In this document: in pieces, positions 34,297 through 42,483 of the stretch | Position numbering within the stretch: the stretch's first letter is position 1 | Layout of the letters: the number at the start of each line of letters is the position of its first letter | Source: Siphonobacter curvatus | GTDB lineage: Bacteria > Bacteroidota > Bacteroidia > Cytophagales > Spirosomataceae | Length of the DNA: 64,000 nucleotides | Assembly (NCBI RefSeq): GCF_002943425.1 | Contig: NZ_PTRA01000004.1 | Coordinates: 186,001 to 250,000, forward strand | Reading direction: 5' to 3' | Notes under the pieces: model-generated | What the model saw: the letters and a program-made list of their open reading frames with translations, nothing else | What the model was told of the DNA's origin: nothing | Database searches by the model: none | Made by a program: the position numbers and the translations under genes

Positions 34297-35394
34297 CTAC
34301 TGTTGAAGCTTTTTCAACGAGTCCTGACCTGCTTTATTTTTAAAATCCGTAATGGTTTTTCCGTCATACCGGTACACCCCGTGTATCGAGCCAAACCAGA
34401 TACTTCCATCCTCAGCTTCCAGAATCCCACAAAGCATTTTTTCTATCGACATGATTTCAGTTACCGTGGGCTTTTGATTGGACAGGGACTTCTGATCATA
34501 CCGGAGCAATTTCCAGGCCCCGACCCCATTGGGCTGTACGTCACCGGTCGTCCAGAGATTTCCTTTTCTATCTTCGATAATCGCCGACGCACCACGCTGA
34601 TTTATTTTGGTAAAGGTGCTCCCGTCATAGTGCCAAAGACCAACACTAACGACCAGCGTAGCCCCTTTTTTCGCTTTGATGATTGTTGCCCCAAACCAAA
34701 TATTACCGTGTCTATCTTCGGTGATACCCCAAACGTTAGTAAAGGCTTTCCCCTCTTTCGTTCTAGGCACGGTAAATGTTTTTCCATCGTAAAAACAGGC
34801 CTCGCCTCGGGTACCGATCCACAACTTCCCGGTTTTGTCTTGCATGATCGTCGTGATGTTGTTGTTGGGAAGTCCTTCTTTCGTAGTAAAATTTCGAAAC
34901 GATTGCCCATCGGCCTGACTGGGGTCATAACGACTTACGCCTCCTCCCGTAGCAAACCAAAGGATGCCGGCTTTATCTTCATACATAGACGTAACTGCAT
35001 TATTGGCAAGTCCCTCTTCGGTAGTGAAATGCTGAAAAGATTTTCCATTAAATCGATACACCCCTGCATCGGTGGAAGCGAACCAAAGGTTTCCCTGCCG
35101 ATCTTCCAGGACATCCCAGAACCGGTGTGAGCCTATCCTAGTAGTGAGATTTGTAAAACGTTTTTCAACGACCCGTGTAGAATCGTACCGAAACACACCA
35201 CCCCGTGCAGCCGCAATCAAAATGGTGCCATTGCTACCTTTTCTTACATTACGAACCATAGTGGTAGGTCCGTAGGCTGTAACGGTGTCCTGGGTTTCGG
35301 ACTTGACACCCTCTACTCCTCTTTGATTTTGTCCACAGGAAATGAGAAAAACAGCGAGTAACAGTAAAGCATATACGCGGGAGTAGTGCATCAT
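34297..35394 (-). CDS. Two-component-regulator-propeller (Reg_prop) lipoprotein
   Basis: 365 residues. Lipobox in LLAVFLISCGQ. About six propeller blades of the kind found in the sensor part of hybrid two-component systems, each with a D-x-x-G-x-[IL]-W-[FI] core: DRQGNLWFAS, DKAGILWFAT, DKTGKLWIGT, DRHGNIWFGA, DRKGNLWTTG, AEDGSIWFGS. There is no Y_Y_Y domain, TM helix or kinase, so this is a stand-alone propeller tethered to a membrane. It probably binds a ligand or a protein partner. Divergent from the membrane-anchored regulator at 35661. Confidence 0.85.
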   Translation of the reverse strand: MMHYSRVYALLLLAVFLISCGQNQRGVEGVKSETQDTVTAYGPTTMVRNVRKGSNGTILIAAARGGVFRYDSTRVVEKRFTNLTTRIGSHRFWDVLEDRQGNLWFASTDAGVYRFNGKSFQHFTTEEGLANNAVTSMYEDKAGILWFATGGGVSRYDPSQADGQSFRNFTTKEGLPNNNITTIMQDKTGKLWIGTRGEACFYDGKTFTVPRTKEGKAFTNVWGITEDRHGNIWFGATIIKAKKGATLVVSVGLWHYDGSTFTKINQRGASAIIEDRKGNLWTTGDVQPNGVGAWKLLRYDQKSLSNQKPTVTEIMSIEKMLCGILEAEDGSIWFGSIHGVYRYDGKTITDFKNKAGQDSLKKLQQ

Positions 35395-35648
35395 TTTTTT
35401 AACTAGTAGTAGAAAATTTCGTTTACATCCGTTCCAATACCTGATGGGCCGGGCACCGCTGATCGTTTAACTACTGAACCGTTTACCGGATACGAGCTGA
35501 GTACATTATCTCTGCATGCCAAGCGCATAAGAACTTATTTTGTGTTCAGCCTTCCCAAACCTACCGCGTGAGGATGTGACAAGCGTTAATCGCCTGTAAA
35601 AAAGTGTTAACGAAATGTAAAACCTGAAATTCATCCCCTCTTGAGGCC

Positions 35649-35656
35649 TATTTTTG
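35649..35656 (+). promoter_or_regulatory. Candidate -7 element (TATTTTTG) directly before ATG
   Basis: TAnnTTTG ends 4 bp before the ATG of the 35661 gene. If real, the transcript would be almost leaderless. No -33 element. Confidence 0.3.
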
Positions 35657-35660
35657 ATCG

Positions 35661-36503
35661 ATGAGACACGTAATACTTACCCTGTTACTTCTGCTATTTA
35701 TCCGTCTGCCTGGTTACAGCGAGGGGGGAAAGATGTTGGTGACCATGCGGAAGATCGGTCACGAAGTATTGTTGGCCTCGGGCGATTCTACGTCCTGGGT
35801 ATGGCCCATTGAAGCGGTGGATGATCGCACATTCCGGATCCGGTTTGAGCGTCCCTTTGCCTTCACACCCGCATCCCTGATTGAGATCATCCAACGTCAT
35901 GTATCAGAACTGGATTATCTGGTAGAAATCAAACAGGAGCAGTCAAACACCGTAGTTTATAGCTATGAAGTCCGTCAACCATTCCATCGAAAATCGGTTG
36001 CCTGTTTAAGCCGAACACCACCCCCAGGGACCTACAGCATCCAAATCAAGTTTGCTGAACCACCCGTCCAGGCGGCTTCCATAACTAATACTCTACCGTT
36101 TGCCTGGCTTCTTCTGCCGATTTTACTAGTCGGGTTCGGCTGGCGTTTATTCAGACGGGAAAGGCCTGCTCCGGCCAAACCTGTAATACCCACGACGTTA
36201 GTACACTTAGGCCCGCTTACCTTTTGCCGCGAAACGCAGATGCTACACTTGGGCGATGAACGCATTGAGCTTTCGGCCAAAGAGTCCAAACTACTGAACG
36301 TATTCGTTGGTGCTCCCAATACGGTGATTGATCGGAGCCAGCTTATGGAACAGGTTTGGGAGGACGAAGGCGTATTCGTAGGGCGTAGCCTGGATGTATT
36401 TGTATCCCGACTGCGAAAAAAGCTACAACCCGCCCCCACGGTACGCCTTGTGAATAGTCACGGCAGAGGATACAAGCTGGAAATTGACTCGCCTCATGGT
36501 TAA
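35661..36503 (+). CDS. Membrane-anchored winged-helix regulator (periplasmic N-terminus)
   Basis: 280 residues. An N-terminal signal-like helix (ILTLLLLLFIRLPGYS) is followed by an extracytoplasmic region (about 22-145) with no family I recognise. A TM helix lies at about 148-166 (LPFAWLLLPILLVGFGWRLF). The C-terminal OmpR/PhoB-type winged helix (about 185-275) is clear: LGPLTFCRETQMLHLGDERI, LSAKESKLLNVFVGAPNTVI, VFVGRSLDVFVSRLRKKL, VNSHGRGYKLEI. It is a one-component transmembrane regulator, with the order reversed relative to ToxR. Divergent from the propeller lipoprotein, a possible sensing partner. It has no phosphoacceptor domain. Confidence 0.8.
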   Translation: MRHVILTLLLLLFIRLPGYSEGGKMLVTMRKIGHEVLLASGDSTSWVWPIEAVDDRTFRIRFERPFAFTPASLIEIIQRHVSELDYLVEIKQEQSNTVVYSYEVRQPFHRKSVACLSRTPPPGTYSIQIKFAEPPVQAASITNTLPFAWLLLPILLVGFGWRLFRRERPAPAKPVIPTTLVHLGPLTFCRETQMLHLGDERIELSAKESKLLNVFVGAPNTVIDRSQLMEQVWEDEGVFVGRSLDVFVSRLRKKLQPAPTVRLVNSHGRGYKLEIDSPHG

Positions 36504-36557
36504 GTCTAGCTTTAGGCAGCTACCCGTACTAATCACCTTGGGAAATTAGATTACATA

Positions 36558-36607
36558 TAAAATGAGCCGTCTCACGAAAGCAGCGTTTCGTAAGACGGCT
36601 CATTTTA
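36558..36607. terminator. Bidirectional hairpin terminator
   Basis: TAAAATGAGCCGTCT pairs perfectly with AGACGGCTCATTTTA; after one mismatch ACGAAA/TTTCGT extends the stem inward to a 6-nt loop. It lies between the convergent winged-helix (+) and double SGNH (-) genes. Confidence 0.88.
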
Positions 36608-36626
36608 CCCAAAAGAACGAAACCAT

Positions 36627-38384
36627 CTAACGGCGCACTAAAAACGGTTCGAGTTTTTCGGCCAGCCGTTCGTAGCCCTGTTCGTTGGGGTGTAACCCAT
36701 CGGTAAACCAGGCTTCGTTGATTTTCCCATCGGGTTGTAAGAGGTTAGTGCCGGGTTGCAGGAAGCGGATATTGAGTTCACCCGACCGCTGGGCAAAGTG
36801 CTGATTGAGGCGATGTACGCGTTCTTCCTGACCTCGCCGGGGCAAAATGCCGATCCATACTAATTCGGCCTGTGGCTGTCGACTTTGAATGGCTTTCATC
36901 AGAAAAACCAGTCCGTCGGTAATTTCCTCATCCGTATTTCCTTCCAGATTGTTAGTACCGATCATTACCAGTACCTGTTTGGCCTGATAGCCGTCGAGTT
37001 GACCGTGATATACCCGCCAGAGTACGTTTTCGATCCGATCCCAGCCGAAGCCAAGGTTCTGTACTTTTCGTGGCTCCATCAGCCGATTCCAACTCGAAGC
37101 TCCCTGCACGATTTTAGTTTTGGGCTCGCCGCCCCAGAAGTGCGTAATGGAGTTGCCCAGAAAAACGATTCGCGGCGGGTGGGTTTTGAGCCGTTCCAGC
37201 ACGTCACGGTGACGCGTTTCGAAGTCGTAAAAATCCCGGGACTGACTTTTGGGGATCGTCGTAGAAAGGGTGCCCACGGGTTCGTTCAGAATGGACCGGA
37301 TGATCCGTTCGTAGGCCTGCGCGTACTGCTGCATGCCCAGATCCGAAGGGTGCGTACCATCTACCATGGCATCGGGATTCAGGTTCAGGGCGGTTTTCGT
37401 GAGCAGATACACCGAACCTTTCATCTCCGCCTTCAACTCCGCGTACGCCTCCTGCATGACGGTATTCACTTCCGTCACCAAAGCGGCCCGTACGGGATTG
37501 CTATGTCCATCCGTATACCCCGCGTGTTCGACGAGTAAAATGGGTACGGTTGGTCGTTTTTGTCGGAGCGTACGAACGGACTGGAGAATTCGCTTTTTGA
37601 CTTCCGCTGGTTTTACATCGGTCGTACTAATCAGATTCGGTAGGCAGTCGAGTACGTAGAGGCGAGCATCGATTTCACTAATCAGGTTGATCAGTTCGGG
37701 CTCCAGTTTTCCATTGCCGGAAAATCCCAGGTTCAGTAAGGGGTGGTCCATTTGCCGTTCCAACTGGGCCGTCCAGGCCATGCCCGGTCGGGAGGCACAG
37801 GCTCCCTGAGCAATCGAAGTTCCGTAAACGACAATCGGTTTTTCAGGACGCAAAGCCAGTGGTGTGAGTGTTTTTCCTTCCGGTATTCCGACTTCCAGCC
37901 ACTGAACCGACGTATACAACGGCAAATACAGACGATACTCCTGGCCTTTTTCACTCGTTTGCAAGCTGGTGTACCGATACGTAATCGTATCACCAAAAGC
38001 GTACTTCCCGTTGCACCACCAGAAATCGCCGTGGGGACTGCGAGCGTACAAATCGACACCACTCACACCCGTAGCAGGCATGTGCGGCAAGGCCTGATTG
38101 CCTTTGATCTGGTAACGAATGGTAATCTGATCACTGTTGGATTTGAAGCGAATGAACAGTCCTGCCGATTGACGCGACAGATTCCATACGGCCGGGCGTA
38201 CCTGCTTTTCAGCCCGGCCCGGCAATCGATCATAAGGTTGCTTTAATTCCTGGGTCCAAGCTTGCCCCTCGATGACGGGAAACGCATGACGGGCGGGATT
38301 CCACCAAACCAAAGAAGACTGAGCTGCGAGACAGAGTACTTGAAAAAACAGAACAAGAGTTAACGGCAATCCTTTCTTAAGCAT
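36627..38384 (-). CDS. Two-domain SGNH/GDSL hydrolase, exported
   Basis: 585 residues with two complete SGNH esterase domains. Signal peptide (LLFFQ-like, to about 21), N-terminal beta-sandwich (about 25-175), first SGNH domain (about 180-375) with GTSIAQG Ser, LNLGFSGNG and DGTHPSD Asp-His, then a second SGNH domain (about 395-585) with GNSITHFWGG Ser, NLGFGWD, MIGTNN and DGLHPNE. Family members deacetylate glycans or lipids, and two active sites in one chain suggest two ester types. It lies downstream of repeat copy 1 and ends at a shared terminator. Confidence 0.9.
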   Translation of the reverse strand: MLKKGLPLTLVLFFQVLCLAAQSSLVWWNPARHAFPVIEGQAWTQELKQPYDRLPGRAEKQVRPAVWNLSRQSAGLFIRFKSNSDQITIRYQIKGNQALPHMPATGVSGVDLYARSPHGDFWWCNGKYAFGDTITYRYTSLQTSEKGQEYRLYLPLYTSVQWLEVGIPEGKTLTPLALRPEKPIVVYGTSIAQGACASRPGMAWTAQLERQMDHPLLNLGFSGNGKLEPELINLISEIDARLYVLDCLPNLISTTDVKPAEVKKRILQSVRTLRQKRPTVPILLVEHAGYTDGHSNPVRAALVTEVNTVMQEAYAELKAEMKGSVYLLTKTALNLNPDAMVDGTHPSDLGMQQYAQAYERIIRSILNEPVGTLSTTIPKSQSRDFYDFETRHRDVLERLKTHPPRIVFLGNSITHFWGGEPKTKIVQGASSWNRLMEPRKVQNLGFGWDRIENVLWRVYHGQLDGYQAKQVLVMIGTNNLEGNTDEEITDGLVFLMKAIQSRQPQAELVWIGILPRRGQEERVHRLNQHFAQRSGELNIRFLQPGTNLLQPDGKINEAWFTDGLHPNEQGYERLAEKLEPFLVRR

Positions 38385-38473
38385 ACGGAAGAGGTTAGAG
38401 CCGTAAATATAAAAGGCTTTGTTCTTTCCAAGTCTTGAAAGATTGTCGTAACCTAAACAGACTCTCCTAGCCT

Positions 38474-38670
38474 AGACTGGGTATGGTCCTGCTTAGTAGC
38501 GGGCTAGTGGCCCATGAGCCTTCCAGGCTGGAACTCTCCGTAACTGCCTAGCTTAGCTCAAGGCCACCGCATTGCTCCACCATGGAATGGCCACCATGGA
38601 ATGGCCCCCATGGAATGGGCAAGACAGGTTACTCCGTTGCCCTAATGGAATGGCCCAGCCTGGAAGGCTC
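38474..38670. repeat. Dispersed intergenic repeat, copy 1
   Basis: Bases 38474-38578 align at roughly 80 percent with the reverse complement of 51576-51679; shared blocks include GAGCCTTCCAGGC, CTAGCTTAGCTCA and GGCCACCGC. Inside copy 1, GAGCCTTCCAGGCTG (38516-38530) recurs exactly inverted as CAGCCTGGAAGGCTC (38656-38670). No coding function fits. It lies between the MscS and SGNH genes. Confidence 0.75.
38577..38618. repeat. Three 14-bp tandem units
   Basis: CCACCATGGAATGG twice in exact tandem, then CCCCCATGGAATGG; a fourth partial unit ATGGAATGG lies at 38645-38653. Part of dispersed repeat copy 1. Confidence 0.85.
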
Positions 38671-38781
38671 ACGGGCGGGAGGGTTGTCATTTTCTGACAA
38701 TAATTATTTATTGATGGTTTTAAGTTGGAAGTCGTTTGGCATTTACAGATTTCTTCATGGACGACGTAAACCCAATCCCCG

Positions 38782-38820
38782 TCCCTATGCATTCCATGCG
38801 GGGCATGGGATGCATAGGGA
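38782..38820. repeat. 18-bp hairpin carrying the repeat-family motif
   Basis: CCCTATGCATTCCATGC pairs with GCATGGGATGCATAGGG (one G-T) around GGG, plus an outer T-A pair. ATGCATTCCATGCGGGGCAT is shared with copy 2 at 51453-51472. The hairpin lies 144 bp past the MscS stop. REP-like extragenic palindrome. Confidence 0.8.
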
Positions 38821-38963
38821 TTAAAAACCAACCTTGTATAGGGAACGAAATACTAACCCTTTGATACTAGTTACTCGAAACTAGTTGCTTGGAGTCTGAT
38901 TATCAACGAAAAGAACATTTATCTTAGCATGTCAGCCCATCTTCCTAAAACAAAACTTACCCA

Positions 38964-41318
38964 TCACATGACTTTAATCTCCGCTTCCCTAAATCGTACC
39001 ATCAGCCGGGTAAGCAATTGGCTTTTGAAGTTTGCCTCGACATAAATATTCGTCACCCAAGCCAGTATTTTCAGTTCGATACTGTCGGCGGCAATGGCGT
39101 TGACCAGCACTTCGGGCGGGATGTTTTTCAGGGAATCGTTTAGCTTGCCGATTTCGGTTTCCACAATTTTAGTCACCTTCTCCAGATCGGCGTCGGCATT
39201 TACCTTGAACGTAAGCTCCGTTTTCAGGTACGAATTACTCAGCGTCCAGTTCACCAAACGACCCGACAATAAATCACCGTTGGGAATGACGACGACCGAT
39301 CCCTGCGGGGTCAGCATTTTGCTGGAACGAATACCGATGTCCTGTACTTTCCCCTTCTTATCGGCCAGTTCTACGTAATCCCCAATCTGGAAGGGTTTTT
39401 CAAAAATCAGGATGATACCGGATACGAAGTTGTTCACGATATTTTGCATCCCCAGACCAATCCCGACCGAAAGAGCCCCCAGTACGACCGTCAGTCGGTC
39501 CATCGGAATCCCTGAAGCCGTAATGGCCATCAATACCCCCAGAATCAGGATCACCAATCGAATCAGTACCAGCTTGGAGCTTTTACGTTCGGTCTTGTTG
39601 TCAAACGTAACGCTCGATTCGCCGAACAGTACACCGATATGCTTCTGCAGCAGATTCGCTACATAAACGATGACACCAAACAGCAGGATATTCCCCAGGG
39701 TGAAGGTCACGCTACCAAATGTCCGGGTCTTGGTCAGTATTTGTTGCAAGAGAGCGAAGACACCCCCTGCAACACCCAGATTTATAAAAAATACCAGTAC
39801 CCATAGAATGATGGCAACCACCGTCATCGCTCGTCGGAAGGCAGCTCTGGAACGCGGAATGCTTACCCGGGAGAAGATCCCTTCGGAGCAGGCACTTAGC
39901 TTGATCTGTAATTCAAGGGCATCGGAAAGAATCTGAATAAATACATCCAATCCCACCATCTGAATCAAGCCAATGACGGCTGTCATACTGTATACTTTCG
40001 CCAGACTTACCCGGCCAAAAATGTTCAGGAGAATCGCCAGTGCATTCAAAACCAGGTAAAGAATAACCACCGGTTTAATCAATCGTTCCTTCACCGGCGT
40101 TTGCTTGAGCTTGCGGTAAATAAGCATCCCGAGATACAGGAACGTACCATTCAAGGCCAACAAGCCCAGGCGTAAGTAGAGCGAATCATTCAGTAGTGTA
40201 TTGACGACAATCAGCGTCATATACAAGCCTACCAACATGAGCCAGTGCTTGCGGTCCTCTCCCTTGACAATATTTTTTAGACTGATGGTTAAGCAAACCA
40301 ACAGGCAAAACTGGGTCAGCTCAATGTAAAGCGAGGGTGAATCTGGCTCAAACAGCGGTGGCAGGTTGAACAGTACAATAAGGGTGGCCAGAATCGGCAC
40401 GGGAGTGATGTGCTGAAATTTTAAGTCCCCCAGTTTTTGCCGCAGTTCGAGCTTACGGGCCTTTTTAAAGTTTGAATATACCCAGATGAAAAAGGCCGCC
40501 GCCGTTAGCAACAGTAACACGCGGTTATCCCAGGCCGAATTGAGAAAATAGCTCAGGATTTTTTTCTGGCCCTGGTAAGACGAACTGACAATTCGCTCGA
40601 CGTTGGTTCGATCCACCCGATTAGGAGCTTCCCAGAGGTAGGGCGACTCCTTGGAATACACGTTTTCGCCGGAGGTTCGGAGCTGCTCCTGCACCTGATT
40701 TTGCAGGTCCGTAACGGTCAGACTTAGAGCGGACACGTTAGCCAGCAAGCGACTGATGGTATCGAGTTTGGCCGTAGTCCGCTCGCCCGAGCGTTGTAAA
40801 CGGATTTTCAGTTCGGTCAGCTGAGCGGTATAGAGTTGTTTCTCGGCAACATCCGTTTCCGTTACCGTAAGCAGGGAGTCCTGACTTAGACCGATGACCT
40901 GATTAGCCCGTTTTTGCAAATCGTTACTGGCCTTGGACAAACTATTTTGCCAGGCCGTTAGCCGGGTCTGAGCATCTTTTAAAATAAGGCCGTAACTCTG
41001 TAAATCTTTCGCGTGCAGAGTCGAACCCGAAGTAGCCAGATCCGCTTTAATCGGATTAATGGAAGCTTCCGCCTCTTCCAATCCCTCACGAATGCGATTA
41101 ACACCGTACTCTTTCTTGTTGGCGGCGTTAATTTCCGTAATGGCCGCCTGGGCCTTCTGAATTTTGAAAAGTAATGTATCCGGAATGGCATGAGCCGAGT
41201 CGGCCAGTATGGGTACCTGCTCTTGAGCCAACACCGGAAGTGTACTCAGCAACAGGAGTAGGCCTAGCCAATAACTTTTTTGTGGTTTCAGGAAAAAAAG
41301 ATGCACTAACTTCATCAT
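38964..41318 (-). CDS. MscS-family mechanosensitive channel with long N-terminal extension
   Basis: 784 residues, inner-membrane tension-gated channel that relieves osmotic pressure. Signal peptide (to AQEQ), a periplasmic coiled-coil region (about 35-230) with many Leu/Gln/Ala heptads, then about 10 TM helices. The MscS core is at the end: pore helix LGALSVGIGLGMQNIVNNFV (about 613-632), then FEKPFQIGDYVE and GSVVVIPNGDLLSGRLVNW in the beta domain. The overall layout resembles large MscK/YbdG-like channels. ATG 41318 is used; the upstream TTG is only two codons away. Monocistronic. Confidence 0.93.
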   Translation of the reverse strand: MMKLVHLFFLKPQKSYWLGLLLLLSTLPVLAQEQVPILADSAHAIPDTLLFKIQKAQAAITEINAANKKEYGVNRIREGLEEAEASINPIKADLATSGSTLHAKDLQSYGLILKDAQTRLTAWQNSLSKASNDLQKRANQVIGLSQDSLLTVTETDVAEKQLYTAQLTELKIRLQRSGERTTAKLDTISRLLANVSALSLTVTDLQNQVQEQLRTSGENVYSKESPYLWEAPNRVDRTNVERIVSSSYQGQKKILSYFLNSAWDNRVLLLLTAAAFFIWVYSNFKKARKLELRQKLGDLKFQHITPVPILATLIVLFNLPPLFEPDSPSLYIELTQFCLLVCLTISLKNIVKGEDRKHWLMLVGLYMTLIVVNTLLNDSLYLRLGLLALNGTFLYLGMLIYRKLKQTPVKERLIKPVVILYLVLNALAILLNIFGRVSLAKVYSMTAVIGLIQMVGLDVFIQILSDALELQIKLSACSEGIFSRVSIPRSRAAFRRAMTVVAIILWVLVFFINLGVAGGVFALLQQILTKTRTFGSVTFTLGNILLFGVIVYVANLLQKHIGVLFGESSVTFDNKTERKSSKLVLIRLVILILGVLMAITASGIPMDRLTVVLGALSVGIGLGMQNIVNNFVSGIILIFEKPFQIGDYVELADKKGKVQDIGIRSSKMLTPQGSVVVIPNGDLLSGRLVNWTLSNSYLKTELTFKVNADADLEKVTKIVETEIGKLNDSLKNIPPEVLVNAIAADSIELKILAWVTNIYVEANFKSQLLTRLMVRFREAEIKVM

Positions 41319-41655
41319 AAGCAATACGGTATAAATGAATGAATCTCGATGGGGTAGCTAATTGCTACCCGGAGAATAGCGTCACAGCAGCTTTTGGGTA
41401 CCTACTGTACGCTGGCGGGCGATGTGTTTTCGCAAAATTATTGTTCCGGCAGAGGGGGTTGCCAGCTTTTCCCCAGTAATTAGCGTTAATTCCCACTCAT
41501 AAAATTTGCTAAAATATTTACGTTTTAATATTTGTCTGAACCTGTAAATCCGCTCGTTATACGAGATAGACTCTAATTCTGAAGCTTTCGACTCCTTCCT
41601 TCCCGTTTCAAATTAAGCTTAACGATTTTTCGCTGTAACGCCAGCATCCGTTTCG

Positions 41656-41669
41656 TGGAAACGTTTCCA
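41656..41669. promoter_or_regulatory. LacI-family operator-like palindrome TGGAAACGTTTCCA
   Basis: 14-bp perfect palindrome with the central CG and flanking AAAC/GTTT typical of LacI-family operators. It lies about 340 bp upstream of MscS and 16 bp from the LytTR-gene terminator. Which regulator would use it is unknown; the LacI-type gene at 54567 is the only one in the window. Confidence 0.4.
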
Positions 41670-41684
41670 GTCCTTCAAAAAAAA

Positions 41685-41710
41685 ATCCCGAAAGGCTATA
41701 CCTTCGGGAT
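41685..41710 (-). terminator. Intrinsic terminator of the LytS/LytTR operon
   Basis: Minus-strand ATCCCGAAGG pairs with CCTTTCGGGAT (one bulged base) and is followed by about nine T. It lies 28 bp after the response-regulator stop. Confidence 0.9.
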
Positions 41711-41737
41711 GCTCCATTCAACGCTATACCCCTTCTT

Positions 41738-42463
41738 TTACGTCAAGGCAGACGAGGTTAAGACCCGGCTTACCTCTTTCTGATAGAGGCGACCGATGGG
41801 TAATTCCAGCCCGGCTACTTCCAGATGCGTGGGCGTATAGGCCTTGATCTTGTCGATAGCCACGAGGTACGAACGATGAATCCGCAGGAACTCCCGCTGG
41901 GGCAGGGTTTCTTCCAGAGCACTCATGGATTGTTTGACCACCAGCGGCTTTTCGTTTTGCGTAATTACCTTGACATAATCTTTCAGGCTTTCGATGTACA
42001 GAATATTCTTCAAAAACACTTTCACCATTTTTCGATCGGCCCGAAAGTACAAAAAGGCATCCTGACTGGTTACACTCTGCTCTTTCTCCACCGGTAGAGG
42101 CAGCGGTTTCTGATCCGGCCGTTCTACTTTGGCCACTGCCCGTAAGAAGCGGTCGAAGGCAATGGGTTTGAGTAAGTAATCCACCGCAGCGAGGTCGAAG
42201 GCATCCACCGCAAACTCGGGGTGAGCCGTTGTAAAAATTACCTGAGGCGGATGGGGCAGACTTCGCAGCAAATCCGTACCCAGTAATTTCGGCATGTGTA
42301 TGTCGAGAAAGAGTACATCCACGGGTTTTTCCTGCAAAATCCGAAACGCCTGGATAGCGTTGGAGCAGGATGCCACCACTTCAAAGCCATCCAGTCCTTC
42401 CAGATACGATTCCAGAATTTCCAGGGCGGGGGGTTCATCATCTACTAATAAACAGCGAGTCAT
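41738..42463 (-). CDS. LytTR-family response regulator
   Basis: 241 residues. Receiver domain (about 1-120) with the acidic pair in CLLVDDEPPAL, phosphoacceptor Asp in VLFLDIHMPK, Thr in IFTTAHPEF and Lys in YLLKPI. LytTR DNA-binding domain (about 140-238: FLYFRADRKMVKVFLKNILY, FLRIHRSYLVAIDKI, LPIGRLYQKEV). It starts 20 bp after the sensor kinase stop, so the two are co-transcribed and form a cognate pair. Target genes unknown. Confidence 0.95.
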   Translation of the reverse strand: MTRCLLVDDEPPALEILESYLEGLDGFEVVASCSNAIQAFRILQEKPVDVLFLDIHMPKLLGTDLLRSLPHPPQVIFTTAHPEFAVDAFDLAAVDYLLKPIAFDRFLRAVAKVERPDQKPLPLPVEKEQSVTSQDAFLYFRADRKMVKVFLKNILYIESLKDYVKVITQNEKPLVVKQSMSALEETLPQREFLRIHRSYLVAIDKIKAYTPTHLEVAGLELPIGRLYQKEVSRVLTSSALT

Positions 42464-42483
42464 AGACAGAAGGCGACAGAAGG

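Larger units (their letters stand above)
41319..41737. other. Intergenic stretch upstream of MscS (419 bp)
   Basis: It holds the LytTR-gene terminator (41685-41710), a LacI-type palindrome (41656-41669) and a small hairpin GGGTAGC-TAATT-GCTACCC (41352-41370) close to the MscS start. No gene was seen. Confidence 0.5.

Noticed and set aside
38553-38831. Open frames of 80-92 codons on both strands across repeat copy 1
   Set aside because: They run through 14-bp repeats and palindromes and have no recognisable domain; products of repeat structure.
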